IMG/VR virus record: IMGVR_UViG_3300010885_052543
Location: 1 to 32,690 of that record
Reading direction: 5' to 3' (one strand)
Source of the DNA: a virus
Length of the DNA stretch: 32,690 bases
Part shown: positions 14,171 through 22,144 of the stretch, piece by piece
Position numbering within the stretch: position 1 is the stretch's first letter
How the letters are laid out: each line of letters opens with the position of its first letter
Translations under genes and position numbers: made by a program
The notes under the pieces: generated by a model
The model's database searches: none
Told to the model about the DNA's origin: nothing
The model's input: only the letters and a program-made list of their open reading frames with translations

Positions 14171-14488
14171 ATGGCTTATATCGCACGAAATCTTGGCCCG
14201 GCTGGCAGCCTTGCCACGCCTATTCAAAATGGCACCGCAGAAACCGTGCCGGGCGTGCCGCGCCTTTGGATGTATCGCACCGCGGACACCGCCGCGGGCG
14301 TGGACACCAGCGGTTATTTCAATGACGCATTCCGTGTTTTGTCGGTTGGTGATGTCATCTTGCGCCTGACCATCAATGCTTCCGGGGTGCCGCAAACCGC
14401 CGGGCTTCATGTGGTGCAGACCATTTCCGCCGCTGGCGTAGTGGACGTGACCGATGCGTTGGCGCTGACGGCGACCAACACCGACTAA
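14171..14488 (+). CDS. Small virion-associated protein, 105 aa
   Basis: Starts three bases after the capsid stop. MAYIARNLGPAGSLATP, RTADTAAGVDTSGYFNDA and SVGDVILRLTI form a beta-rich pattern often found directly after the capsid gene in podoviruses, ending with HVVQTISAAGVVDVTDAL. It may be a head decoration or minor structural protein. A terminator-like hairpin follows 13 bases later. Confidence 0.75.
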   Translation: MAYIARNLGPAGSLATPIQNGTAETVPGVPRLWMYRTADTAAGVDTSGYFNDAFRVLSVGDVILRLTINASGVPQTAGLHVVQTISAAGVVDVTDALALTATNTD

Positions 14489-14500
14489 TCACAACCAGCA

Positions 14501-14525
14501 GGGCGGGCCGCAAGGTCCGCCCTTT
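14501..14525 (+). terminator. Intrinsic terminator-like hairpin after the capsid genes
   Basis: GGGCGGGCC, a GCAA tetraloop, GGTCCGCCC: a nine-base stem with one G-T pair and a GNRA loop, followed by TTTCC. It sits in the short gap after the 105-aa gene, so the capsid and its partner gene end at this hairpin. The U-tract is short, so read-through into the lysis genes is likely. Confidence 0.6.
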
Positions 14526-14539
14526 CCATGGGGGCATTC

Positions 14540-14905
14540 ATGGGTTTTCAAGTATCTGGCCCGCGTGACGTGGCTTCGCGCTTCATCAACAACGCCAATA
14601 TGATTGCGGCAAATGAGGTATGCGGCCCGGTGGAAATCAACGGGCCATTTTTGGTAATGGCCAATGCCGGCACGCCAGCGCCAGTTGGCGCCACCCTGAC
14701 CCTTGAAATGAGTGTGGACGGCGGCACCACTTGGGTTGTGCCGCAGGACCGCGCGGGCACCAGCCTTTTGGCTGCCGTCGCGCCGCCCTTCAATCGGATC
14801 ATCGAATTTCCGAGCCATGAAGATGGCCTTCTTTTTCGGCTGCGCCTGACCGCCATCACAAGCGGGCAGGTCATTGCCCGCCTTTCCAGCGGTGGGCGGG
14901 CTTAG
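14540..14905 (+). CDS. Hypothetical structural protein, 121 aa
   Basis: Start placed at 14540 with GGGGG about six bases upstream; an ATG at 14528 would add four residues. The sequence is beta-rich: NEVCGPVEINGPFLVMANAGTPAP, TLEMSVDGGTTWVVPQD, FEDGLLFRLRLTAITSG-like strands. The 'SVDGGTTW' turn is common in Ig-like or decoration-type virion proteins. Located between capsid and lysis genes. Role unproven. Confidence 0.65.
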   Translation: MGFQVSGPRDVASRFINNANMIAANEVCGPVEINGPFLVMANAGTPAPVGATLTLEMSVDGGTTWVVPQDRAGTSLLAAVAPPFNRIIEFPSHEDGLLFRLRLTAITSGQVIARLSSGGRA

Positions 14906-14914
14906 TCCCCCCGC

Positions 14915-15238
14915 ATGGAACGCGAACACATCATGCAAATTGCCGCCGCGACTTTCGCGGCATGGCTGGCAGGCTTTGCCAAAATGCTGCGCCGCAGCGC
15001 GGGCGAACGCCGCCGGATCAATTGGCCTGATGTGCTTTTGGAAACCCCAAGCGCCATTGTGGCCGGCCTTATCGGCGGTGGCGTGGCAATCGGCATTGGC
15101 CACGCCCACCCGCTGGCCATTGCCGCCGCCGGCGCCATTGCTGGCCATCTTGGCGCGCCGGTTATCACGCAAATGGCAGTCATGTTCTGGCGCCGCTTTC
15201 TTTCCATTGACCCAAAGGAGAAGAAAAATGACAAATGA
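14915..15238 (+). CDS. Holin, LydA/superfamily III-like
   Basis: This 107-residue protein has hydrophobic stretches at residues 8-22 (IAAATFAAWLAGF), 47-62 (IVAGLIGGGVAIGIGH) and 67-90 (AIAAAGAIAGHLGAPVITQMAVMF), with a charged loop between the first two and a lysine-rich tail. The 'AGHLG' segment is typical of LydA-type holins. It should form lesions in the inner membrane to time lysis. The start at 14915 is not certain; ATG 14933 is an alternative. It overlaps the second membrane protein gene by 11 bases. Confidence 0.7.
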   Translation: MEREHIMQIAAATFAAWLAGFAKMLRRSAGERRRINWPDVLLETPSAIVAGLIGGGVAIGIGHAHPLAIAAAGAIAGHLGAPVITQMAVMFWRRFLSIDPKEKKNDK

Positions 15239-15398
15239 AATGTGGCTTGGCGTGGCCAGGCACATCCTGACCGTGATTGGTGGCGGTTTTGTAGCCAAAG
15301 GCTACCTGGACGCCAATTCGCTGAATGTGGTTGTCGGCGCGGCAACATCCTTGGCGGGTGTTGGCTTGTCTATCTGGAACAAGCGCGCCAGCAAATGA
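15228..15398 (+). CDS. Small membrane protein, Pam3-gp28-like putative holin
   Basis: A 56-residue frame with AAAGGAG nine bases before the ATG. ARHILTVIGGGFVAKGYLD and VVVGAATSLAGVGLSIWNKRASK form a two-segment membrane protein with a basic end, the pattern of Pam3-gp28-type putative holins. Its stop overlaps the start of the lysin gene (ATGA at 15395). Together with the preceding gene it gives two holin-like proteins; one may be the antiholin. Confidence 0.7.
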   Translation: MTNEMWLGVARHILTVIGGGFVAKGYLDANSLNVVVGAATSLAGVGLSIWNKRASK

Positions 15399-15934
15399 GC
15401 CTGGACTTCCTGCCCAATGCCCGGCTTGATTTGGTGTTGAGCCAGATCATCCGCCCGGTATTGGCCGGCATGGCAAGTGCTGAAAAAATCGCGCATACGC
15501 CCGCAGCTGAAAGGCTGCTGCTGGCCATCGGCTGGCAAGAAAGCCGTTTTCTATATCGGGACCAGGTTGATACCGGCCCCGCCGTGCTTGGTCCCGCAAC
15601 CGGCTTTTGGCAGTTTGAAAGCGGCGGGGGCGTTGGTGGTGTCATGCGCCACCATGCCAGCAGCAGACTTGCGCGTTATCACGCGGCCATGGCTGGCCTG
15701 CCCTTTGATCAGCACACAATCTGGGCTGGCTTTGCGCAAGCCAAGCATGATTACTTGGCCGCGGCCTTTGCGCGCTTGCTGCTTTGGACTGATCCCAAGC
15801 CATTGCCAGAAGGCGAAGCCCAAGGCTGGGATTACTATTTGCGGACCTGGCGCCCAGGCAAACCGCATGCGCGCACTTGGTCCGAAGCTTGGGCGCGCGC
15901 AGATGAAGCCGTTGCGCTGGCGCCGCTGCCATGA
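15395..15934 (+). CDS. Endolysin, lytic-transglycosylase-like
   Basis: This 179-residue protein lacks a signal peptide, so release would depend on the holins. AERLLLAIGWQESRFLYRDQ has the catalytic-Glu helix pattern of SLT-type transglycosylases (Glu in WQES), followed by GPATGFWQFESGGGV, like the Gly-x-x-Gln-Phe turn of that fold. It should cleave peptidoglycan glycan strands at lysis. Coupled by ATGA to genes on both sides. Family call is from motifs; a structural role cannot be excluded. Confidence 0.65.
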   Translation: MSLDFLPNARLDLVLSQIIRPVLAGMASAEKIAHTPAAERLLLAIGWQESRFLYRDQVDTGPAVLGPATGFWQFESGGGVGGVMRHHASSRLARYHAAMAGLPFDQHTIWAGFAQAKHDYLAAAFARLLLWTDPKPLPEGEAQGWDYYLRTWRPGKPHARTWSEAWARADEAVALAPLP

Positions 15935-16539
15935 CCAGCCTTGCCGACATTGACCTGACCAACCAAGCGCTGCGCATGCTTGGCGAATTTGGCGTGTCAA
16001 GCTTCGATGAAGGCACAGACCTTGCGGAAAGCTGCAACCGCATTGTGGCCACCACCTTGCGCGCTATGCTGACTGCCTACCCATGGCGCTTCACCATGCG
16101 CAAGGCCATGCTGGCGCAGGTGGCGGAACCGCCGCTGACGGAATGGACCTATCAGCACGCCATGCCGCCCGAACAGATTTTCATTCGGTCAGTACGACCA
16201 GACCCGCGCGCCAATCCGGCTGATGAATGGGAAATCTTTGAAAACCGCATCCTTTCCCATCACGCTATTCTTTATTGCGATTATCAGGTTGAAATTGACA
16301 GCGCCGCCTGGCCGGCATGGTTCACTAATTTGGCGCGCAATGCCCTTGCCGCTGATTTGGCCATCGCGGTAGGGGCCGGCACCACGGCGGCAGATGCTTT
16401 CTATCGCCGGACTTTTGGCAGCCCCATGGAAAATGGAAGCGGCGGCCTGATGCGCGTGGCGCGCAACCTGGATAGCCAGCAGCAGACACCCCAGCGCATT
16501 GGGCACACGCCGCTACTCACCGCCCGCTGGGGCCGCTGA
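15931..16539 (+). CDS. Tail tubular protein A (T7 gp11-like)
   Basis: This 202-residue protein matches the pattern of T7-type tail tubular protein A: an N-terminal LTNQALRMLGEFGVSSF, then CNRIVATTLRAMLTAYPWRFTMRKAML, and a helical C-terminus (NLARNALAADLAIAV). It forms the adaptor ring between portal and nozzle. It is coupled to the lysin (ATGA) and overlaps the next gene's start (TGATG at 16537). Confidence 0.85.
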   Translation: MTSLADIDLTNQALRMLGEFGVSSFDEGTDLAESCNRIVATTLRAMLTAYPWRFTMRKAMLAQVAEPPLTEWTYQHAMPPEQIFIRSVRPDPRANPADEWEIFENRILSHHAILYCDYQVEIDSAAWPAWFTNLARNALAADLAIAVGAGTTAADAFYRRTFGSPMENGSGGLMRVARNLDSQQQTPQRIGHTPLLTARWGR

Positions 16540-18248
16540 TGCGCGCCGTAAAGGTTCAGCAAACCAGCTTCACCGCTGGCGAGGTTGCGCCCAGCCTGAC
16601 CGCGCGGATTGAGGTGGCGCGGTATTATTCCAGCGCGGCGCTGATCCGGAACATGCTGGTAAAGCCGCAAGGGGGCATCCGCCGCCGCCCTGGCATGCGG
16701 CATCTTTATTCGCTGGCAGGCGGCACGGATGGGGTGCGGCTGATCCCCTTCGCCTTCAATGTGGACCAGACCTATTGCATTGCGTTGCGATCCGGCGCGT
16801 TTGATGTTTTTCGCGGCAGTGATGGTGGCTATTTGGCGACCGTGACGGGCTGCCCCTGGAACGCCACCCAGGCCGCGCAGATGAACAAGGCGCAATCCGC
16901 AGATACCTTGCTGCTATTCCACCCGGATATTCAACCCCAGCGCATCCAACGCGGCGCCAATGAAACCACCTGGACGCGGACCGCGATCACCTTCACCAGC
17001 ATTCCAACCTATGACTTTGGGAGCGGCGCCGAGGCCGTGATCAGTGCCACGCGCGGCTGGCCAGAATGCGGCACCTTTCATGATGGCCGCTTGTGGCTTG
17101 GTGGCTTGAAAGGCCGCCCGGCCACCATGCTGGCAAGCAAGATTGGCGATTTTTTCAATCTGGATGTTGGCACGGGCCTGGATGACCAAGCCATCAACAT
17201 CACGATAGACACGGACCAATTGAACGCCATCCATCAAATGGCATCGGGCCGCGCGCTGATGATCTTCACCAGCGGCGCGGAACACACCATTGAAGGCGTG
17301 CCGATCACGCCCAAAACCGTGGAACGCAAAGGGCAAACCCGGCGCGGCATCAAGCGCTTCAGCCCCATTTCCGAAGTGGATGGGGCAACCCTATTCATCC
17401 AGCGCGGCGGCGCTGCGCTGCGCCAATTTCTCTACGCGGACACGGAACAAGCATGGCAAAGCACTTTGGCCAGCCTATTGGCGCCGCACTTGATCAAGGC
17501 GCCCGTGGAAATGACCGCGCGCACCAGCGTAAGCAACGACGACGCGGATCATGTGCTAATGGTCAATGCCGATGGCACAATCACCACCATGACCACGCTG
17601 CGCAGCCAGGAAGTTTTGGCCTTCAGCCGCTGGGAAACCAATGGCCAGATTAAAAGCTGCACCGCCCTGATGAATGGCCAGGTTTTCTTTGCCGTGTTGC
17701 GGAATGGCACAATCCGCATTGAGCTTTGGGATGAAGCCTGCCTGACCGATGGGGCAATCCGGCAAACCACGGGCGGCCCGTTTTCCAGCGTTTCCGGCCT
17801 TGGCCACCTGAATGGGCTGACCGCGCAGATGATTGCGGACAGCGCCTATCTTGGCACCGCCATACCAAGCGGCGGCAGTGTGACCTTGCCACGCACAGCC
17901 AACGCGGCAGAAATTGGCTTGGGCTTTGAAACCCGCCTGAAAACCCTACCGGCAGAACCGCGCGACCAATCCGGCCCGCTGATTGGCCGCATGTCCCGCA
18001 TTTCAGACCTTACCGCGCGCGTGCTGAATACCGGCATCTTTGACGTGCGCGGCCAGCCTGTTGTTTTCCGCCAGGTGGGGGCTGCCCCCGCCGCGCCGCT
18101 CGATACGCCGCCGCCAATATTTTCCGGCGATGTCATCTTGCGCGGCATGGTGGGGCATCGGCGGCAGCAGGATATCGAAATCTCCCAAACCATCCCCGCG
18201 CCCTTTGAATTGCTGGCGCTGGTTTACACGGTGCGGATGGACGCATGA
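16539..18248 (+). CDS. Tail tubular protein B / nozzle protein
   Basis: This 569-residue protein starts with the hallmark of short-tail nozzle proteins: QTSFTAGEVAPSLTARIEVARYYSSAALIRNMLVKPQGGIRRRPGMRHL. The body is beta-rich with repeated short strands (for example LWLGGLKGRPATMLASKIGDFFNLDVG). It would assemble on the gp11-like ring as the tail tube tip. Immediate overlap with genes on both sides. In T7-like order it follows tail tubular protein A directly, as here. Confidence 0.85.
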   Translation: MRAVKVQQTSFTAGEVAPSLTARIEVARYYSSAALIRNMLVKPQGGIRRRPGMRHLYSLAGGTDGVRLIPFAFNVDQTYCIALRSGAFDVFRGSDGGYLATVTGCPWNATQAAQMNKAQSADTLLLFHPDIQPQRIQRGANETTWTRTAITFTSIPTYDFGSGAEAVISATRGWPECGTFHDGRLWLGGLKGRPATMLASKIGDFFNLDVGTGLDDQAINITIDTDQLNAIHQMASGRALMIFTSGAEHTIEGVPITPKTVERKGQTRRGIKRFSPISEVDGATLFIQRGGAALRQFLYADTEQAWQSTLASLLAPHLIKAPVEMTARTSVSNDDADHVLMVNADGTITTMTTLRSQEVLAFSRWETNGQIKSCTALMNGQVFFAVLRNGTIRIELWDEACLTDGAIRQTTGGPFSSVSGLGHLNGLTAQMIADSAYLGTAIPSGGSVTLPRTANAAEIGLGFETRLKTLPAEPRDQSGPLIGRMSRISDLTARVLNTGIFDVRGQPVVFRQVGAAPAAPLDTPPPIFSGDVILRGMVGHRRQQDIEISQTIPAPFELLALVYTVRMDA

Positions 18249-18904
18249 CCTTCATCGCAGACCTTTTGCCGGCAGCCGCCGCAACCTCAGCCGCCAGCGC
18301 GGCAACCGCTAGCACGGCTGCAACTGCCGCTGGTAGCGCCGCAGCGGCTAGCACCGCCGCCGCTGCAACCGCAACACCATGGCTTGCCTATGCTTCGATT
18401 GCGGCGGCGCTTACCAGCGCCGGGCTTGGCGTAGCAGGCAGCCAGCAGAGCGCCAGCGCGCAGCGCATGCAGGCGCGCGTGCAACAAGGCCAAGCGCAAC
18501 AGGGCCAATTTGCAGCCAATCAAGAAACCTTGCGCGGAATGCAGCAAACCCTTGCGATGCGCGAGCAGTTGGCGAAAGTGCTGGCCGCGCAAAACGCGCG
18601 CTATGCCAGCGCGGGCCTTACCCTAGATGGCACACCGGAAACCGTGGCGGATAACACCCGGGCCGTGGCAGAACGCGAGCTTGCCTTAGCCGACGCCAAT
18701 ACGACGATCCGGCGCGAACAGATGCGCACCGGCGCCAGCCTGCTTTCCAGCCAAGCGGATGCAACCGGCATGGGTGCAGACTTTACCAATTGGGCAGGCA
18801 GCATCGGCGCGGGCGTCAACCTGTTTGACAATCTGGACCGCCAGGCCGCGCGCCGCGCGGGCCAGAATGTCACCATCAATGTGCAGCAGCCGGCTAGGCA
18901 ATAG
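18245..18904 (+). CDS. Internal virion protein, T7 gp14-like
   Basis: This 219-residue protein has an extremely Ala/Thr/Ser-rich N-terminus (residues 10-45) leading into a hydrophobic segment (AYASIAAALTSAGLGVAGS), then long Gln/Ala-rich helices (QARVQQGQAQQGQF...) and ALRAQNARYASAGL-like sequence. That is the pattern of the small internal core protein which enters the outer membrane first in T7-like phages. Position directly before two or three very large virion proteins supports this. Confidence 0.7.
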   Translation: MTFIADLLPAAAATSAASAATASTAATAAGSAAAASTAAAATATPWLAYASIAAALTSAGLGVAGSQQSASAQRMQARVQQGQAQQGQFAANQETLRGMQQTLAMREQLAKVLAAQNARYASAGLTLDGTPETVADNTRAVAERELALADANTTIRREQMRTGASLLSSQADATGMGADFTNWAGSIGAGVNLFDNLDRQAARRAGQNVTINVQQPARQ

Positions 18905-18907
18905 CAC

Positions 18908-21900
18908 ATGCCCCCCAACACCCCGCCCGCCCCGGAATTCACCGCACGCGCTGCGCTTGAACCCGCCACCAATCTGCCGCAGGCCAGCTATTCGCCCGTG
19001 CAGACAGGCGGGCCGCAACTGCTTTCGCTGGCAGACCGGATCAATGGCGTGCTGGCATCCCGCGCCCGGCGGGATGATCAGGAAGCGCAAGCCGCCGCCG
19101 CCGAAGCGGGCCTTACCGCGGGCCTGAAAGAACCCGGCGCGCAAATGCAGGACGGCGGCAGCCTTTACCGCGCTTCCTTCAATCGCGCCGCATTGGAAGG
19201 CGCCGGGCGCCGCCTGGAAATTGACGCGCGCGGTAATCTGGACCGGCTGGCGCGCGAACATGAAGCGGACCCCGGCGCATTCCAGCAGGCTTACCAAGCC
19301 TATACGGAAGGCGTGCTGGCCGGCATGCCGCAACCGCTGCAAGATAGGCTGCGCCCCACGCTGGACTTGCTGGGCCAGCCTTACACGCGCGCGCTGACCA
19401 CTGGCCTGGAACGCCGCACCCAAGATCAGCGCATAGGCACCTTTAATGAAGCGCTGCCCTTGCGCCTTTCCGCCATTGAACGCGCCGCCGTTGCCGCCGC
19501 TGGCGACCCCAATAGCTTGGTGGATATTGCCCGCGAGCAAAACACGCTGCGCCAGGAATTGATTGCGCTTGGCCCTCGCCAAGCCTTCACGCTGAATGGC
19601 CAGGAAATCCCCGCCGATCCCACGCGGGCGGGCGCGCTTTCCATCACGCAGATCACGGAACGCTTGGCCGCAGCCCAGGAAACCGAAGCACTCGGCACCG
19701 CGCGCGGCATGTTCAGGGGCAGCCCGCAAACAGAAGCTTGGGTTTTGGACTTTGAAGCGCGTGGCGAAAGGGGCGAAATCCCCGGCATATCGCCAGGCAT
19801 GGCCCGGCGCATCGCGGGCGAGTTTCGCCGCGACCTGGCACAAAACCGCGCCGTTGAAAATGAAACGCGCACCGCCGCGCGCACCGAAATCGCCGGCCTG
19901 ATTGACCAAGACCGCCGCGCCATTGCCGATAGCGGGCGCCCGATTTCCGGCATAACCGATGAAGCGCTGGCGCGCGCGGGCTATAATGTGCCGCAATACC
20001 GCGCCGCCGAAGCCGCGCAGATTTCCGGCTGGCAGGCCCGGCAAGATTTGCTGGCGCTCACCAGCAGCACAGACGCCGCCGCGATTGCCGCGCGCTTTGC
20101 CCCCGGCACTCAGCTATTTGCCGCAGACCCGCAAACCGCCATGGCCGTGCGGCAGCTTGCCCGCGAACGCGGTGCGCAGATTGAAGACGCGGCGCTCGAC
20201 CGCACTCTGGCAGACCGCATCACGGAAGCCGTGGCGCGCACAACCGCAACCGCAGGTCCGTTCAGCCTTGACCGCGCGATTTCCATGCTGGCGCGGCATG
20301 AAAGCGGCAACCGCCCGAACATCGGCCAGCACAATAATGGCGGCAGCGCCGGCGGTTTGCTGGGCATCACGCAACCCCTTTGGGACGATTACGCCGCCCG
20401 CGCGGGCGTGCAGGACAAACCCAAAAACGACCCAGACGCGCAAAAGGCAATCGCCCGCGTGTTCCTGGATGAACAAGACCGCTGGGCACGCGATAACCTT
20501 GGCCGTGGCCTGACCTATACCGATGCGCGCGCCGCATGGTTCCTGGGCAAAGAAGGCTGGCGCGGCATGGTGCGGGCCGATCCCGCAGCCGATGCTTTCA
20601 CCATCTATGCCGCAGCGGCTGGCCCAACCCGCGCGGCGCAGGCTTTCGACAATCCCGCCAATGCCCCGCTGCTTCAGCGCGGCGCAACAGTAGCCGAGGT
20701 TATGGGAAGGCTGGCGCGCCAGGCAGGCGAATTTGACCCGCGCCGCCCGGAAGCCTTCAGCGTGATTTCGCGCGAGGAAGCCGTAGCCGCAGGCCGCAGG
20801 CCGGAATGGGCAGACGCCGCAAATGCCGATGCCTTTCAGGTTGTTCGCCGCGCGCGCTTTGCCACCATGGCCGCCACTGCCAGCCCTGAAGAACGCCGCG
20901 TGATCGAAAGCCATCTGGCGGTATTGGGCGACGAGGCCGCAGAAAACGCCCGCGCTATGGACGCATGGCGCCGCGCCTTGGTGGACCGGGAAAAAGCCAT
21001 GGCCGATGACGCGGCGGGCTTCGTGGTGGATAACTCCCCCACCCTTCGCGCTTTGGCCGGGGAGGTTCAAGCCGGGAATGTGCAGCGCCTGCCCAACTTC
21101 CTGGAAGCCGTGGCGACTGAGCAGGAACGCTTGGGCGTGCCGCCGCAGCAGCGCAATATCCTGCCCAAGCCCTTGGCCAACGCCATGGTCTATCAGCTTT
21201 CGCAATTGCAGAATGACGCCGCCCGCGTGGCGCAGCTTTCGGTGACGACTGCAACCCTGGCATCGCCAGAAAACCGCGCGCAGTTTCTGGCCAGCATGAA
21301 AGAAGCTGGGCTGCCTGATCACCTGGCCATTGCCGCCACGGTTGCCAGGAACGCCAGCGCGCCCATCGCCCAGCGCATTGCGACCGAGCTTGCCATCCCA
21401 GAACGCGATTTGCCCTTAGATGCAGCCACACGAAAAAGCGTCACGGAAAATGTCAATTCCGCCTTTGGCCTAACCGGCGGCTGGTTTTCCTCAGCAACCG
21501 ATAAAATGGGATCACTGCGCCGCGCCCAGGCCGAGGCATCCGGCAGCGCTGCCTTCACCGCAACCGGCGAACGGGAACGGGAAATCTTGCAGCGCATCGC
21601 CATAGTGCGGGCAGGCCAAAGCGGCAGCACCAGCAGCGGCGCCGTAGATGAAGCCTATCGCCAATTATTCGGCCATCGCCAGGTGATCAATCGCGGCAAT
21701 GAAGGCGTGCTGGTTTCCGCCAGCACCGGCGCCAATGCTGACCGGCTGACAAGCGGCCTTCGCACCATTGCCGATGCGCGCATCACGGATATCCTTGCCG
21801 CCGCGCCCGATGCGCCGCGCGAATTGCCGCGCATCATGCGCGACCGCGCCGTATGGCTTGATGAAGGCGCAGGCAACTTCGCCCTTTACTTGCGCGGCAT

Positions 21901-22144
21901 GCCGCAGCCGATCCGGGGCGCTGATGGCAAGCCAATTGTGGTGACAGAACAGGATGCGCTGATGGCCGGCCTTGGCCCGTCGCCCGGGCGCGGCATGTTC
22001 TCAGGCGCGCCGCTAACGGGCCGCACCGCCAGCCCGGAACCCATGGACGCCATGGATAGCCGCCTCCGCCGCCAACTGCGCCGCAACCGTGAAGGCGCCG
22101 CGCAAAGCTTCGAAGACTTCATGCGGACAGTGCCCAATGACTGA
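18908..22144 (+). CDS. Large internal virion protein with lytic transglycosylase domain
   Basis: A 1078-residue protein in the place of the T7 core proteins. An SLT-type domain lies at about residues 452-560: ISMLARHESGNRP with catalytic Glu465, GGSAGGLLGITQPLWDDYAARAGV, and ARVFLDEQDRW. Such virion muramidases open peptidoglycan during DNA injection. The first 430 residues are helical, Ala/Arg/Glu-rich; the C-terminal half (600-1078) has several hydrophobic helices but no named motif. It overlaps the next gene by eight bases. Ejection-type function is inferred from the domain and synteny. Confidence 0.8.
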   Translation: MPPNTPPAPEFTARAALEPATNLPQASYSPVQTGGPQLLSLADRINGVLASRARRDDQEAQAAAAEAGLTAGLKEPGAQMQDGGSLYRASFNRAALEGAGRRLEIDARGNLDRLAREHEADPGAFQQAYQAYTEGVLAGMPQPLQDRLRPTLDLLGQPYTRALTTGLERRTQDQRIGTFNEALPLRLSAIERAAVAAAGDPNSLVDIAREQNTLRQELIALGPRQAFTLNGQEIPADPTRAGALSITQITERLAAAQETEALGTARGMFRGSPQTEAWVLDFEARGERGEIPGISPGMARRIAGEFRRDLAQNRAVENETRTAARTEIAGLIDQDRRAIADSGRPISGITDEALARAGYNVPQYRAAEAAQISGWQARQDLLALTSSTDAAAIAARFAPGTQLFAADPQTAMAVRQLARERGAQIEDAALDRTLADRITEAVARTTATAGPFSLDRAISMLARHESGNRPNIGQHNNGGSAGGLLGITQPLWDDYAARAGVQDKPKNDPDAQKAIARVFLDEQDRWARDNLGRGLTYTDARAAWFLGKEGWRGMVRADPAADAFTIYAAAAGPTRAAQAFDNPANAPLLQRGATVAEVMGRLARQAGEFDPRRPEAFSVISREEAVAAGRRPEWADAANADAFQVVRRARFATMAATASPEERRVIESHLAVLGDEAAENARAMDAWRRALVDREKAMADDAAGFVVDNSPTLRALAGEVQAGNVQRLPNFLEAVATEQERLGVPPQQRNILPKPLANAMVYQLSQLQNDAARVAQLSVTTATLASPENRAQFLASMKEAGLPDHLAIAATVARNASAPIAQRIATELAIPERDLPLDAATRKSVTENVNSAFGLTGGWFSSATDKMGSLRRAQAEASGSAAFTATGEREREILQRIAIVRAGQSGSTSSGAVDEAYRQLFGHRQVINRGNEGVLVSASTGANADRLTSGLRTIADARITDILAAAPDAPRELPRIMRDRAVWLDEGAGNFALYLRGMPQPIRGADGKPIVVTEQDALMAGLGPSPGRGMFSGAPLTGRTASPEPMDAMDSRLRRQLRRNREGAAQSFEDFMRTVPND

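Noticed and set aside
18686-20044. Long antisense open frame (452 codons) opposite the internal virion genes
   Set aside because: High-GC coding sequence keeps the opposite strand open. The plus-strand frame has proper overlaps, domains and ribosome context; the antisense protein shows only Ala/Arg/Gly-rich shadow composition. The same applies to long minus frames at 6351-7463, 7754-9046, 20114-21322 and 26380-27414.
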